In this document: piece by piece, positions 1-8,292 of the stretch | Position numbering within the stretch: position 1 is the stretch's first letter | How the letters are laid out: the number at the start of each line of letters is the position of its first letter | Source: Stenotrophomonas sp. Marseille-Q4652 | GTDB taxonomy: Bacteria > Pseudomonadota > Gammaproteobacteria > Xanthomonadales > Xanthomonadaceae | NCBI RefSeq assembly: GCF_916618915.1 | Contig: NZ_CAKAKE010000001.1 | Span: 3,267,610 to 3,331,609 of the forward strand | DNA: 64,000 bases | Direction of reading: 5' to 3' | Notes under the pieces: model-generated | Told to the model about the DNA's origin: nothing | The model's input: only the letters and a program-made list of their open reading frames with translations | The model's database searches: none | Translations under genes and position numbers: made by a program

Positions 1-963
1 GCCGCTCGGAGGCCAGGGCGCGGTTGGGCAGGCTGGTCAGGGTGTCGTAGTTGGCCAGGTAGCGCAGTTCCTGCTCGGCCTTGCGGCGCTCGGTGATGTC
101 CTCCAGCACGATCACGTGGAAGCTGCGGCGACCATCGATGTCGCGCACCAGGTTGTGGCGCACGTGGCAGAGGATTTCCTGGCCTCGCGATGACGCTGCC
201 AGTTGTCACCGGACCAGTGCCCGGCCTGGCGCACCGCCTGCAGCCGTTGTTCCAGCAGGGCGGCCGGCTCGTTGCCGGTGTCGAGCATGCGCAGTGGCGC
301 GCCCAGCACCTGGGCTTCCTCGTAACCGGTGATCCGGGTAAACGCCGGGTTGACCCAGACGAAGTGCAGGTTGCGGTCCAGCACCCCGACCGCCTCGCTC
401 ATGTTGAGCAGCACCTCGCTGGCGATGCGGCGTTCGGCGTCGGCGCGGCGGTGTACGGAGATGTCGCGCGCGGTACCGGTCACGCGCAGCGGCGTGCCGT
501 CGGCGCCCCGTTCGGCCACCCGGCCGCGCGCACGTACCCAGTGCCACTGCCCGGGCTGGCCCAGCTCCATGCGGTGCTCGGACAGGAACACCGCGCTGCG
601 GCCCTCCAGGTGGTCGGCCAGGCGGCGCATCACCTGGGGCAGGTCGTCGCGGTGGATCGTAGGGTCGCCTTCCTCGCGGTTGACCATGGTGATCTCGGCC
701 GAGGCCGGGGCCAGCTCATCGGCAAGCATCCAGCGCAGGCGCCGCGTGCGCAGGTCATAGTCCCAGAGCTGCTCGCCGGAGGCCCACAGAGCCAGCTTCA
801 GGTGCTGGTCGCGCTCGTGCAGGTCGCGGTTGCGCGCCTGCAGTTGCCGCACCTGGCGTCGCGCCCGCCACGCCAGGGTGGCCGCGGCCATCCCCAGCCC
901 CGCCAAGGTCCCGCCCACGATCACAGCCGTATACGGGAAGACCGTGGCGACTGCGCTCGGCAT
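1..963 (-). pseudogene. PAS-GGDEF sensor (putative diguanylate cyclase), frameshifted and cut by window edge
   Basis: Membrane-anchored signalling protein that would make cyclic di-GMP if its GGDEF domain is intact beyond the edge. The ATG at 963 is the only in-frame start before an upstream stop. Residues about 8-31 form one hydrophobic segment, followed by a coiled linker and two PAS-like regions (about 55-165 and 175-270, the second with VWVNPAFTRITGYEE). The frame then breaks near position 183: after WQRHRE the homologous reading continues in another frame as QEILCHVRHNLVRD and reaches ANYDTLTSLPNR, the start of a GGDEF domain, before the left edge. One G appears missing from a GGG run (GAGGGCCAG expected, GAGGCCAG seen). 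It could be a true pseudogene or a base-calling error. Family call is firm; catalytic activity cannot be judged because the GGDEF core lies outside the window. Confidence 0.8.
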
Positions 964-1044
964 GGACGATGGGTTTCATGGTGGGATCGTCCCGAGTGTA
1001 GGCGGGGCGTTCACGCATTCACAAGCGGGTTTGCAGGTCCCCGT

Positions 1045-1053
1045 TGCTACACT
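1045..1053 (+). promoter_or_regulatory. Extended -10 promoter candidate for the ygfB-family gene
   Basis: TGCTACACT is an extended -10 element (TGn plus TACACT) lying 62 nt before the ATG at 1115. No good -35 hexamer sits at the usual spacing, which is tolerated for extended -10 promoters. Confidence 0.4.
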
Positions 1054-1114
1054 GTCGCGCTGGGCCGCGCCGACCTGCGCCGCGGCGTTTCCACCATATT
1101 TCCGGGCCTGCGAC

Positions 1115-1660
1115 ATGACCGATCTTCCCCACGTCCACGACGTAGCCCAGGCCAGCCGCGCGCTGGGCCTGGCCACCACCCCCGCCGAACTGCACGGGGG
1201 GCTGTGTGGCTGGCTGGCCGCCGGTGGCGTCGACACCCAGGCCTGGCTTGCCCGGGTGCTGGCCGATGACAGCCTGCCGGCGCCCGAAGCCGACGGCGCG
1301 CTGGACCAGCTGCGCAAGGCCAGCGCCGAGCAACTGGAGGACCGCGACTTCGCCTTCGAGCTGCTGCTCGAGGAAGAGGGCGCCTCGCTGCAGCAGCGCA
1401 CCGACGCGCTGTTCGACTGGTGCCGTGCGTTCCTGGGCGGCTTTGGCATGGCCTCGGAGAAGCGCCCGGCGTTGAGCGAGGAAGGCGAGGAGGCACTCCA
1501 GGACCTGGCCAGGCTCGCGCAGGCGTCCAGCGACCAGTTCGACAGCGCTGACGAGGACGAGGACGCGCTGGCCGAGATCGAGGAGTTCGTGCGCGTGGCG
1601 GTCCTGCTGCTGCACGGCGACTGCGTAATGGGGCCGCGGCACCGCCAGCGCCTTAACTGA
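1115..1660 (+). CDS. YgfB/UPF0149 family protein
   Basis: 181-residue, mostly helical, acidic protein of the UPF0149 (YgfB/YecA) family. The C-terminal half shows the family pattern FDWCRAFLGGFG at about residues 100-111, followed by an acidic stretch (DSADEDEDALAEIEEF). The ATG at 1115 was chosen because the family N-terminus begins close to it and the frame further upstream overlaps the divergent sensor gene. It sits 11 nt ahead of pepP, an arrangement also seen in Escherichia coli, where ygfB precedes pepP. Its biochemical role is not established from the sequence. The assignment to the family is confident; function is open. Confidence 0.88.
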   Translation: MTDLPHVHDVAQASRALGLATTPAELHGGLCGWLAAGGVDTQAWLARVLADDSLPAPEADGALDQLRKASAEQLEDRDFAFELLLEEEGASLQQRTDALFDWCRAFLGGFGMASEKRPALSEEGEEALQDLARLAQASSDQFDSADEDEDALAEIEEFVRVAVLLLHGDCVMGPRHRQRLN

Positions 1661-1671
1661 GCGGGGTGGCG

Positions 1672-2997
1672 ATGAAAGCACTGACCGGGATCGCCGCCGA
1701 CGAATACGTCGACCGTCGCCGCCAGTTGATGGAGGCCGCCGGTGACGATGCCATCCTGATCCTGCCGGCCGCGCCCGAGCGCGTGCGCAGCCTCGACACC
1801 CACTATCCCTACCGGCAGGACTCGGACTTCTGGTACCTGACCGGCTTCCCCGAGCCCGAAGCGGTGCTGGTGCTGGTCCCGGGCCGCCGCCATGGCGAGG
1901 TGATCCTGTTCTGCCGCGAGCGCGATGCCGAGCGCGAGGCCTGGGATGGCCCGCGTGCCGGCCAGGAGGGCGCAGTCGCCCTCTACGGGATGGATGATGC
2001 CTACCCGATCGATGACCTCGACGAGATCCTGCCCGGCCTGCTGGAAGGGCGCTCACGGGTCTACTACCACTTCGGCCGCGACACCGACTTCGACCTCAAG
2101 CTGATCGGCTGGGTCAACCGCGTGCGCTCGCAGGTGCGCCACGGCGCGCAGCCGCCGCACGAACTGCTCGAGCTGGGCCATCTGCTGCACGAGCAGCGGC
2201 TGTTCAAGTCCGAAGCCGAGATCGCGCTGATGCAGCGGGCGGCCGACATCACCATGCAGGCGCACCGCATCGCCATGCGCGCGGTGCGGCCGGGCATGGC
2301 CGAGTACGAGCTGCAGGCCGACCTGGAACGCGAGTTCCGCGCCAACGACGGCTGGCCGGCCTACGGCAGCATCGTCGGCACCGGCGCCAACGGCTGCGTG
2401 CTGCATTACCACAGCAACAACGCGCGCTGTCGCGATGGCGAGCTGGTGCTGATCGATGCCGGCGCCGAATACCGGGGTTACGCCAGCGACATCACCCGCA
2501 CCTTCCCGGTCAACGGCCGCTTCTCGGCCGAGCAACGCGCCCTGCATGACCTGGTGCTCGCCGCGCAGGCCGCGGCACTTGAACAGGCGCGCCCCGGCGT
2601 GCCCTACGAGGCCGGCCACCTGGCCGCGGTGCAGGTGCTGACCGAAGGCCTGCTGCAACTGGGCCTGCTCACCGGCACGCTGGAGACCAACCTGGCCGAG
2701 CGCCACTACCAGCGCTTCTATCCGCACAAGACCGGACACTGGCTGGGCCTGGACGTGCACGACGTCGGCGACTACCGGGTTGACGGCCAGTCGCGCCTGC
2801 TCGAGCCGGGCATGGTCTACACGATCGAGCCGGGCCTGTACGTGCGCAGCGACGATCGCAGCGTGGATGCGCGCTGGCGTGGCATCGGCATCCGCATCGA
2901 GGACGACGTGCTGATCACCGCCGATGGCCACCGCGTGCTGACCGAGGGCCTGGCGCGTAGCGCCGACGCGATCGAGGCGCTGATGGCCGGCGCCTGA
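1672..2997 (+). CDS. pepP: Xaa-Pro aminopeptidase P
   Basis: Cytosolic metalloaminopeptidase that removes an N-terminal residue preceding proline. 441 residues, matching the roughly 440 of E. coli PepP. An N-terminal AMP_N domain (about 7-140) precedes the pita-bread M24 catalytic domain (about 175-430). Metal ligands are visible as the two aspartates in IDAGAEYRGYASDITRTF, the histidine in KTGHWLGLDVHD, and the glutamates in YTIEPGLY and GIRIEDD. The ATG at 1672 has a GGGG ribosome-binding stretch six bases upstream; a GTG at 1666 is an alternative. It follows the YgfB-family gene closely and is probably co-transcribed. E. coli PepP works best with manganese, which is relevant to the TerC gene next door. 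Confidence 0.95.
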   Translation: MKALTGIAADEYVDRRRQLMEAAGDDAILILPAAPERVRSLDTHYPYRQDSDFWYLTGFPEPEAVLVLVPGRRHGEVILFCRERDAEREAWDGPRAGQEGAVALYGMDDAYPIDDLDEILPGLLEGRSRVYYHFGRDTDFDLKLIGWVNRVRSQVRHGAQPPHELLELGHLLHEQRLFKSEAEIALMQRAADITMQAHRIAMRAVRPGMAEYELQADLEREFRANDGWPAYGSIVGTGANGCVLHYHSNNARCRDGELVLIDAGAEYRGYASDITRTFPVNGRFSAEQRALHDLVLAAQAAALEQARPGVPYEAGHLAAVQVLTEGLLQLGLLTGTLETNLAERHYQRFYPHKTGHWLGLDVHDVGDYRVDGQSRLLEPGMVYTIEPGLYVRSDDRSVDARWRGIGIRIEDDVLITADGHRVLTEGLARSADAIEALMAGA

Positions 2998-3031
2998 GTG
3001 CCGGCCGTCGATCCGGACCTGACAGCGCGAC

Positions 3032-3040
3032 TGCTATAGT
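3032..3040 (+). promoter_or_regulatory. Extended -10 promoter candidate for terC-family gene
   Basis: TGCTATAGT (extended -10, hexamer TATAGT) lies between the pepP stop and the TerC gene. It would start transcription near 3047, giving a leader of about 40 nt to the ATG at 3086. No convincing -35 is seen. Confidence 0.45.
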
Positions 3041-3085
3041 CCGGGCTTGCGCCCCGCCCGGGGCATCATGCCCGTGAACACGCCC

Positions 3086-3850
3086 ATGCTTGAATCGCTC
3101 GCCAACCCCGAGATCTGGATCGCCCTGGCCACGCTCACCGCGCTGGAGCTGGTGCTGGGCATCGACAACATCATCTTCATTTCGATCCTGGCCGGGAAAC
3201 TGCCGGAGGCGCAGCGCACCAAGGCGCGGCGGATCGGCATTGCCATGGCCGCGATCACCCGCCTGGCGCTGCTGTTTGCCATCGCCTGGATCATCGGCCT
3301 GACCGCGCCGCTGTTTTCCGCGCTGGGCCGCGAGTTCTCCTGGCGCGACCTGATCCTGGTCGGCGGTGGCCTGTTCCTGATTGCCAAGGCCACCCACGAG
3401 ATCCACCAGAAGCTGGAAGGCGCCGCGCAGCCGGAAACCGGCGCCATCGCCAAGGGCGCAGCCACGCTCGGCGGCGTGGTGGTGCAGATCATGCTGCTGG
3501 ACGTGGTGTTCTCGCTGGACTCGATCATCACCGCGGTGGGCATGGTCGATGAGCGCTGGGTGATGGTGACCGCGATCCTGGTCTCGATCGGTTTCATGAT
3601 CGGCTTTGCCGGCCCGATCGGCGACTTCGTCGAGCGCCATCCCACGGTCAAGGTGCTGGCGCTGAGCTTCCTGATCATGATCGGGCTGGTGCTGATCGCC
3701 GATGGCTTCGGCCAGCACATTCCCAAGGGCTACATCTACGCGGCGATGGCGTTCTCGGTGTTCGTCGAGCTGATCAACCTGTGGATCCGCCGGCGTGCGG
3801 CAAAGGCGCAGGCCGCCAGCGCCGGCGGCGCGGCTGGCGGGCAGGAGTGA
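3086..3850 (+). CDS. TerC family integral membrane protein
   Basis: 254-residue polytopic inner-membrane protein of the TerC/Alx/YkoY type. About seven transmembrane segments are apparent. The two family signatures with buried acidic residues are present: ELVLGIDNIIFIS near residues 20-32 and LLDVVFSLDSIITAVG near the middle. Members of this family (Alx, MeeF/MeeY) export manganese or help metallate secreted enzymes; others are linked to tellurite resistance. ATG 3086 gives the usual family N-terminus (MLESLANPEIWIALATLTAL); an in-frame ATG at 3068 would add six residues. The gene lies between two M24 proline peptidases, an enzyme family that typically uses manganese. Substrate here is inferred, not shown. 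Confidence 0.9.
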   Translation: MLESLANPEIWIALATLTALELVLGIDNIIFISILAGKLPEAQRTKARRIGIAMAAITRLALLFAIAWIIGLTAPLFSALGREFSWRDLILVGGGLFLIAKATHEIHQKLEGAAQPETGAIAKGAATLGGVVVQIMLLDVVFSLDSIITAVGMVDERWVMVTAILVSIGFMIGFAGPIGDFVERHPTVKVLALSFLIMIGLVLIADGFGQHIPKGYIYAAMAFSVFVELINLWIRRRAAKAQAASAGGAAGGQE

Positions 3851-3857
3851 ACAAGGT

Positions 3858-3878
3858 GGCGCCGGGCAGGCCGGCGCC
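3858..3878. terminator. Hairpin between convergent terC and pepQ
   Basis: Perfect 8-bp GC-rich stem (GGCGCCGG with CCGGCGCC, 5-nt loop) in the 36-nt gap between two convergent stops. There is no U tract on either strand, so it is a weak or Rho-assisted terminator at best. Confidence 0.45.
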
Positions 3879-3886
3879 GTTGCAGG

Positions 3887-5215
3887 TCAGTTGGCCGCGG
3901 CGAAGGCCGGGCGGGTGAGGTTGTCGGCCGCACCCCCGGTGCACAGCACGTCGTCCTCGATGCGGATGCCGCCGTAGGGGCGGAAGAATTCCACGCGGTC
4001 CCAGTCGACGCTGGCCGCGTTGCCGGCCTTCTTCACCTCGTCCAGCAGCATGTCCACGAAGTACACGCCCGGCTCGATGGTCACCACCATGCCCGGCTCC
4101 AGCACGCGGGTCAGGCGCAGGTAGGGATGGCCGGCCGGACGCTCGATGCGGCCACCGGCGTCACTGGCGGCAAAGCCGGCCACGTCATGCACCTGCAGTC
4201 CGATCAGGTGGCCGATGCCGTGCGGGAAGAATGCCGCGCTCACCCCGGTGGCCAGCGCGGCCTCGGGCGAAACCTTTATCACGCCGAAGTCCTTGAGGAT
4301 GCCCATCAGCGCCAGGTGCGCATCCACGTGCAGCTGCCTGTAATCGAAACCGGCGCGCACCGCCGCGCACATGCGCTGCTGCGCGGCATCCACCGCATCG
4401 ATCATTGCCTGGAACTCGTCGTGGCCTGCCGCCGCGTAAGTGCGGGTAATGTCGCTGGCGTAGCCATGGGCCGAGGCGCCGGCGTCGATCAGGAAGCTGC
4501 GCAGCGGACTGGGCGCACTGCGGCCCAGCTCGGTGTAGTGCAGCACCGCGCCGTGTTCGTTGAGCGCGATGATGTTGCCGTAGGGCAGGTCGTTGGCGTC
4601 CTGGCCGACCGCGCTGCAGTAGGCCATGTGGATGGAGAACTCGTCGGCACCGGCACGGAACGCGGCCTCGGCAGCGCGGTGCCCGCGCACGGCCAGCTGC
4701 TGGGCCTGGCGCATCAGCGCGATCTCGTACGGCGTCTTGAACGCGCGGTGCCAGTCCAGGTAGTGGATCACCGCCTCGGGGTTGTTCGGCACATGGCCGC
4801 CAAGCGCGCTCTGTGCCTCGCCCAGGATCGCGCAGCGCGCCGGGTTGGCCGGCAGCAGCGGCAGCGCTTCCTCGGGGGTGCGGATGACGTGGATGTCGAA
4901 ATGCTCGACCCACCAGCCGCTGGGGGCCTCGGGCACCACGTGCCAGTAGTCAAACGGCTGCAGGAACACCAGTTGCGGACGCTTGCCCGGGGTGTAGACG
5001 ATCCAGCTGTCGGTGACGCGGGTCAGCGGGACCCAGGCCTTGAAGTTGGGATTGACCGCGAACGGATAGTCGCGGTCATCGAAGACCTGGTAGTGGCGGG
5101 TGCCGCTGGGAATGACCAGATGGTCGAAGCCGCCGCGGGCCAGGGCCTGGTCGGCGCGCTGCCTGAGCACGTCGAGGTGATGGGAATACAGGGCGCCGGG
5201 GTCTTGCGGGGTCAT
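3887..5215 (-). CDS. pepQ: Xaa-Pro dipeptidase (prolidase)
   Basis: Cytosolic enzyme that splits Xaa-Pro dipeptides. 442 residues, the length of E. coli PepQ (443). The N-terminal domain covers about residues 1-155 and the M24 catalytic domain about 165-435. Metal ligands are seen in FLIDAGASAHGYASDITRTY (two Asp), FFPHGIGHLIGLQVHD (His), VTIEPGVYF (Glu) and GGIRIEDDVL (Glu). The first ATG is used. Compared with PepP there are the insertions typical of bacterial prolidase before the last glutamate (VKKAGNAASVDWDRVEFF). The gene converges on the TerC gene and is separated from the PilZ gene upstream by 72 nt, so it may have its own promoter. Prolidases of this type can also hydrolyse organophosphate esters; nothing here tests that. 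Confidence 0.95.
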   Translation of the reverse strand: MTPQDPGALYSHHLDVLRQRADQALARGGFDHLVIPSGTRHYQVFDDRDYPFAVNPNFKAWVPLTRVTDSWIVYTPGKRPQLVFLQPFDYWHVVPEAPSGWWVEHFDIHVIRTPEEALPLLPANPARCAILGEAQSALGGHVPNNPEAVIHYLDWHRAFKTPYEIALMRQAQQLAVRGHRAAEAAFRAGADEFSIHMAYCSAVGQDANDLPYGNIIALNEHGAVLHYTELGRSAPSPLRSFLIDAGASAHGYASDITRTYAAAGHDEFQAMIDAVDAAQQRMCAAVRAGFDYRQLHVDAHLALMGILKDFGVIKVSPEAALATGVSAAFFPHGIGHLIGLQVHDVAGFAASDAGGRIERPAGHPYLRLTRVLEPGMVVTIEPGVYFVDMLLDEVKKAGNAASVDWDRVEFFRPYGGIRIEDDVLCTGGAADNLTRPAFAAAN

Positions 5216-5287
5216 CGCGGTTCTCGTGGCAGTACGGATGCCCCCGATTTTGCCGCAATCCCCCAGGCGCCGCTGAGCCGGCGCGGA

Positions 5288-5635
5288 TCAGTGCGGCGGC
5301 AGGACGTGCTCGATCCAGTGGCGCAGCACCTCGCGGTGCTGGCGGTCCAGGGTCAGGAAGCGGAAGCCCGCCCAGGCCTGGCCGGGGGCGTGGGCCTGTT
5401 CGCTCCACAGCAGGTGCGCGCCCACGTCGATCTGGGTCTCGTGGCCGTTGCGGTCGGGTACCGGGAAGCGCAACTGGTAGAGCGCGTCCTCGACCACCGG
5501 CACCGAGGCCAGCAGCAGCATGCCGCTCTCGGACACGTTGCCGAGCCGTCCGATCGGCGCTTCGGTCATCTGGTCGAACACCGGGACCTGCGCGGTGACC
5601 GGGCGGCGCGGGGCGCGGCGGGTGTCGTTGCTCAT
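5288..5635 (-). CDS. PilZ domain protein
   Basis: 115-residue single-domain PilZ protein, a likely cyclic di-GMP receptor. Both ligand-binding signatures are present: the RxxxR motif at residues 6-11 (RRAPRR) and the (D/N)xSxxG motif at 33-38 (NVSESG). The remainder forms the beta barrel and ends with a helix (HREVLRHWIEHVL). Its ATG overlaps the stop of the DUF1631 gene as ATGA, so the two are translationally coupled and presumably work together. It is not the classical PilZ of pilus assembly, which lacks the arginine motif. Because the motifs are intact, ligand binding is likely; the output is unknown. Confidence 0.9.
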   Translation of the reverse strand: MSNDTRRAPRRPVTAQVPVFDQMTEAPIGRLGNVSESGMLLLASVPVVEDALYQLRFPVPDRNGHETQIDVGAHLLWSEQAHAPGQAWAGFRFLTLDRQHREVLRHWIEHVLPPH

Positions 5636-8208
5636 GGCGTCTCCTGCTCGGGGTGGCTGCCCACCAGCGAGCGCAGGGTGCGGATGGTGGCCTGCCAGGC
5701 GCGGTCGATCAGGCGGCCCTTGTCCTCGGTGACGATGCGCGCCTGGTTGTGTGCCATCAGCCGCGCCAGCGCATCGAGCGAGTGCTCGGACAGCTTCTGC
5801 CCGCGCTGGTTGACGAACAGCGCGTTGTCGGTGATCAGGCTGTACCAGGACAGGCGCTGGCGGCGTACATCGCCCTGCTGGTTGGTCACGAACTCGAACC
5901 AGGTGCCGAAGGGCAGGGTACGCAGGCGCCGGTAGTGCTCTTCCTCGAGCCCGGTGCGCGGCGCCTTCTCCTTGGCCGGGGTAGTGCCTTCCTTCTGCTC
6001 GCCCAGGCGGCTGCGTGCCTTGAGCTTGGCGGCCAGCTCGGTGCGCGAGGTGAGCTCGTCCTCGCCGCCGGGCGTGGACAGGCGGCGTGCGATCGCGCTG
6101 CCTTCCTCGGCGTGGTAGCCGACCTGCAGCAGCGCTTCCTCGAGCTGGGCGCTGAAGGCGGCATCGGGTTCGCCGCCGGCCGGCTGGCAGGTGATCTCGG
6201 CAATGCGCCGGGTGGCGTCCAGCCGCTGCTGCCATTCCTCGGACTTCTCGCCCTGGCGCAGCAGGGTGAGGGTGAGCACGTCCGACCAGGCCTGGCGCAG
6301 CAGCGCCTGCACGAACTTGGGCGGCGAGCGCTGCTCGCACAGCTTCTCGATGGTGCTGGTGGCCAGCTGCTTGGCCGCCTCCAGGCGTTCGCGGCCGCGT
6401 GCGGCCTCCACGTGGCGGCGTTCGGCGACCTCGGCCTTGTGCGCGGCGCTGCGGAAGTGGTTCAGCACTTCCTCGTTGGCAGCCTCGAACACGGCCTCGT
6501 CGCCGTTGTATTCGCTGACGACCTTCTCCACCGCCTGGCCCAGCTTCTGCAGCAGGGCCGGATCGGTGTCCTCATCGCCGAGCCAGGTTGCGCCGGATTC
6601 GGCCACGGCGTTGAGCAGCTCGCGCGCCGGGTGCTGGTCACGGACGAAGAACGACGGATCGGACAGGGCGGCGCGCACCACCGGCACCTGCAGCTGGACC
6701 AGCAGGTCCGATGCCGGCGCCTCGTTGCGCACCTCGCGCTGGATCTGGCCGTAGAGCATGTCCAGCAGGTCGAAGGTGTCGGTGTCCTGCGGCGACAGCG
6801 CCGCCTCCGGGCCGTGGTCGGCGCGCACCTGCGCCAGCACCGCGCTGCGGATGTCGTTGACGCTGCGGCGGTGGCCGCCGGCGCGTGCCGGAGCCTGTAG
6901 CTGCAGCTTGCCCAGCACGTCCATCACCGCGGCGGCGGGCATGGTGCGTGTCGGCCGTTCCGGTGCCGCCGACAGCAGGGACTCGCCGGCCGGCGCGTTG
7001 CCGCCCATGGTTTCCATGCCGGCGCCCGACGCCGGACCACCGGTGCCGGTGCCACCCGCCTCGCTGCCAGTCACCGCTGCCCGCGCGGCAGCTGCCGAGC
7101 GGGCCTGTTCCAGCATCTGGTGCAGTGCGGACATCGCAGCCGGTGCGGCCGGGGCCGCATCATCGTCGTGGGCGAGGGCGGCTGCAGCCTCGGCCAGCGA
7201 TGCACTGGTCGCCGCGCCGGCAGTCGCGCCCGGCATCGCGCCTGTCGTGGCTCCGGCGGCGCCAGCAGGCATGCCGCCCTGGGGCATGGCCCCGGCAGGC
7301 AGGGCTGCGGGGGCGGCGCCTGCCGGCAGGCCGCCGGGCATCGCCGACAGCAGTTGTTCCATCGCCGTCGACCAGGCGCTGGTCGGGGCCTGTCCGGTCC
7401 AGCCGGTCAGCGGGCGGCGCGCGGCGTCTGGCCTGGGTTGTGCCGGGGACTTGTCGCCCGCCTGCGGTGGCGCACCGCGGCGGGTGCCGGCCGGGCGGCC
7501 CAGGTAGGGCTGGTAGACCAGGCCCGGCAGCACGCCTTCGTGGGCGAGCAGGATGTTCACCTTGTCCAGCAGTTCGCCGTAGCGCTCGACCACCTGGCGG
7601 TCGAAGGCGCGGTACAGCTCCAGCTGCGCATCCAGCCCCAGCTCCAGGCGCTCGCCGACCTCGCGCAGCACGCGGCACAGCGCGTACGGGCCGAGCGGCA
7701 ACTGTTCCACTTCGTAGGCCGGTGAGGTCGCCAGCACGCCAAAGCGCTGCCCCAGCAGCTGCAGGGCGCTGGCCGAGCGCGAGGCCTCGCGGCGCGCGAT
7801 GTCATGCAGGACGATGTCGCGGTCGATGTCGGTGTCTTCGACCAAGGTCAGGGTCTGGAACGCACGCGCCTTGTCCGGGCCCGGCGACGGCGAAGCCACC
7901 GGCTGCCTGAGCCCGGCCAGGGCACCGGCCAGGGCGTCGAGGAAGTCGGTGGCGAAGATCTCGCCGGATTCGCGCAGCTTGCGCGTCTCGGCGTACAGGT
8001 CGGACTGGTGCTGGCTGCTGCGCGCACGCTCGGCCTGCTTGAACAGCTCGCGCTCCAGGTCAACGACCACCAGTTTCAACGGGTTGGCCAGTGCCTGCAC
8101 GGCCAGCCCGTGGATGGCTTCGAGCAGCCGGCGCGGGCGCGGTGGTACCGGCGCGGCGGCCAGCCTGGCAAGGGCATTGCTGGAAGAGGCGGTCAAGGGC
8201 GCTGACAT
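5632..8208 (-). CDS. DUF1631 family protein
   Basis: 858-residue protein of the DUF1631 family, with no assigned biochemical function. The sequence is helical and soluble throughout. An N-terminal conserved region (about 1-260) and a long C-terminal region (about 430-858, ending in the conserved FGTWFEFVTNQQGDVRRQRLSW stretch near 790) are separated by a low-complexity Ala/Gly/Pro/Met-rich linker at about 285-370. The C-terminal portion, with its WFEF and VNQRG strands, resembles the small barrel found next to PilZ-type folds, but I cannot confirm that. The first ATG at 8208 follows an 84-nt gap after hemW. Its stop overlaps the start of the PilZ gene. Family assignment is good; role unknown. 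Confidence 0.85.
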   Translation of the reverse strand: MSAPLTASSSNALARLAAAPVPPRPRRLLEAIHGLAVQALANPLKLVVVDLERELFKQAERARSSQHQSDLYAETRKLRESGEIFATDFLDALAGALAGLRQPVASPSPGPDKARAFQTLTLVEDTDIDRDIVLHDIARREASRSASALQLLGQRFGVLATSPAYEVEQLPLGPYALCRVLREVGERLELGLDAQLELYRAFDRQVVERYGELLDKVNILLAHEGVLPGLVYQPYLGRPAGTRRGAPPQAGDKSPAQPRPDAARRPLTGWTGQAPTSAWSTAMEQLLSAMPGGLPAGAAPAALPAGAMPQGGMPAGAAGATTGAMPGATAGAATSASLAEAAAALAHDDDAAPAAPAAMSALHQMLEQARSAAAARAAVTGSEAGGTGTGGPASGAGMETMGGNAPAGESLLSAAPERPTRTMPAAAVMDVLGKLQLQAPARAGGHRRSVNDIRSAVLAQVRADHGPEAALSPQDTDTFDLLDMLYGQIQREVRNEAPASDLLVQLQVPVVRAALSDPSFFVRDQHPARELLNAVAESGATWLGDEDTDPALLQKLGQAVEKVVSEYNGDEAVFEAANEEVLNHFRSAAHKAEVAERRHVEAARGRERLEAAKQLATSTIEKLCEQRSPPKFVQALLRQAWSDVLTLTLLRQGEKSEEWQQRLDATRRIAEITCQPAGGEPDAAFSAQLEEALLQVGYHAEEGSAIARRLSTPGGEDELTSRTELAAKLKARSRLGEQKEGTTPAKEKAPRTGLEEEHYRRLRTLPFGTWFEFVTNQQGDVRRQRLSWYSLITDNALFVNQRGQKLSEHSLDALARLMAHNQARIVTEDKGRLIDRAWQATIRTLRSLVGSHPEQETP

Positions 8209-8292
8209 CCGATGTACGTTCCCGACTCCCCTGAACTGGGGCGCTGGTCACCATTCTAGCCGGATCGCGGCGGTCCTCAGCGAACCCCAGGC

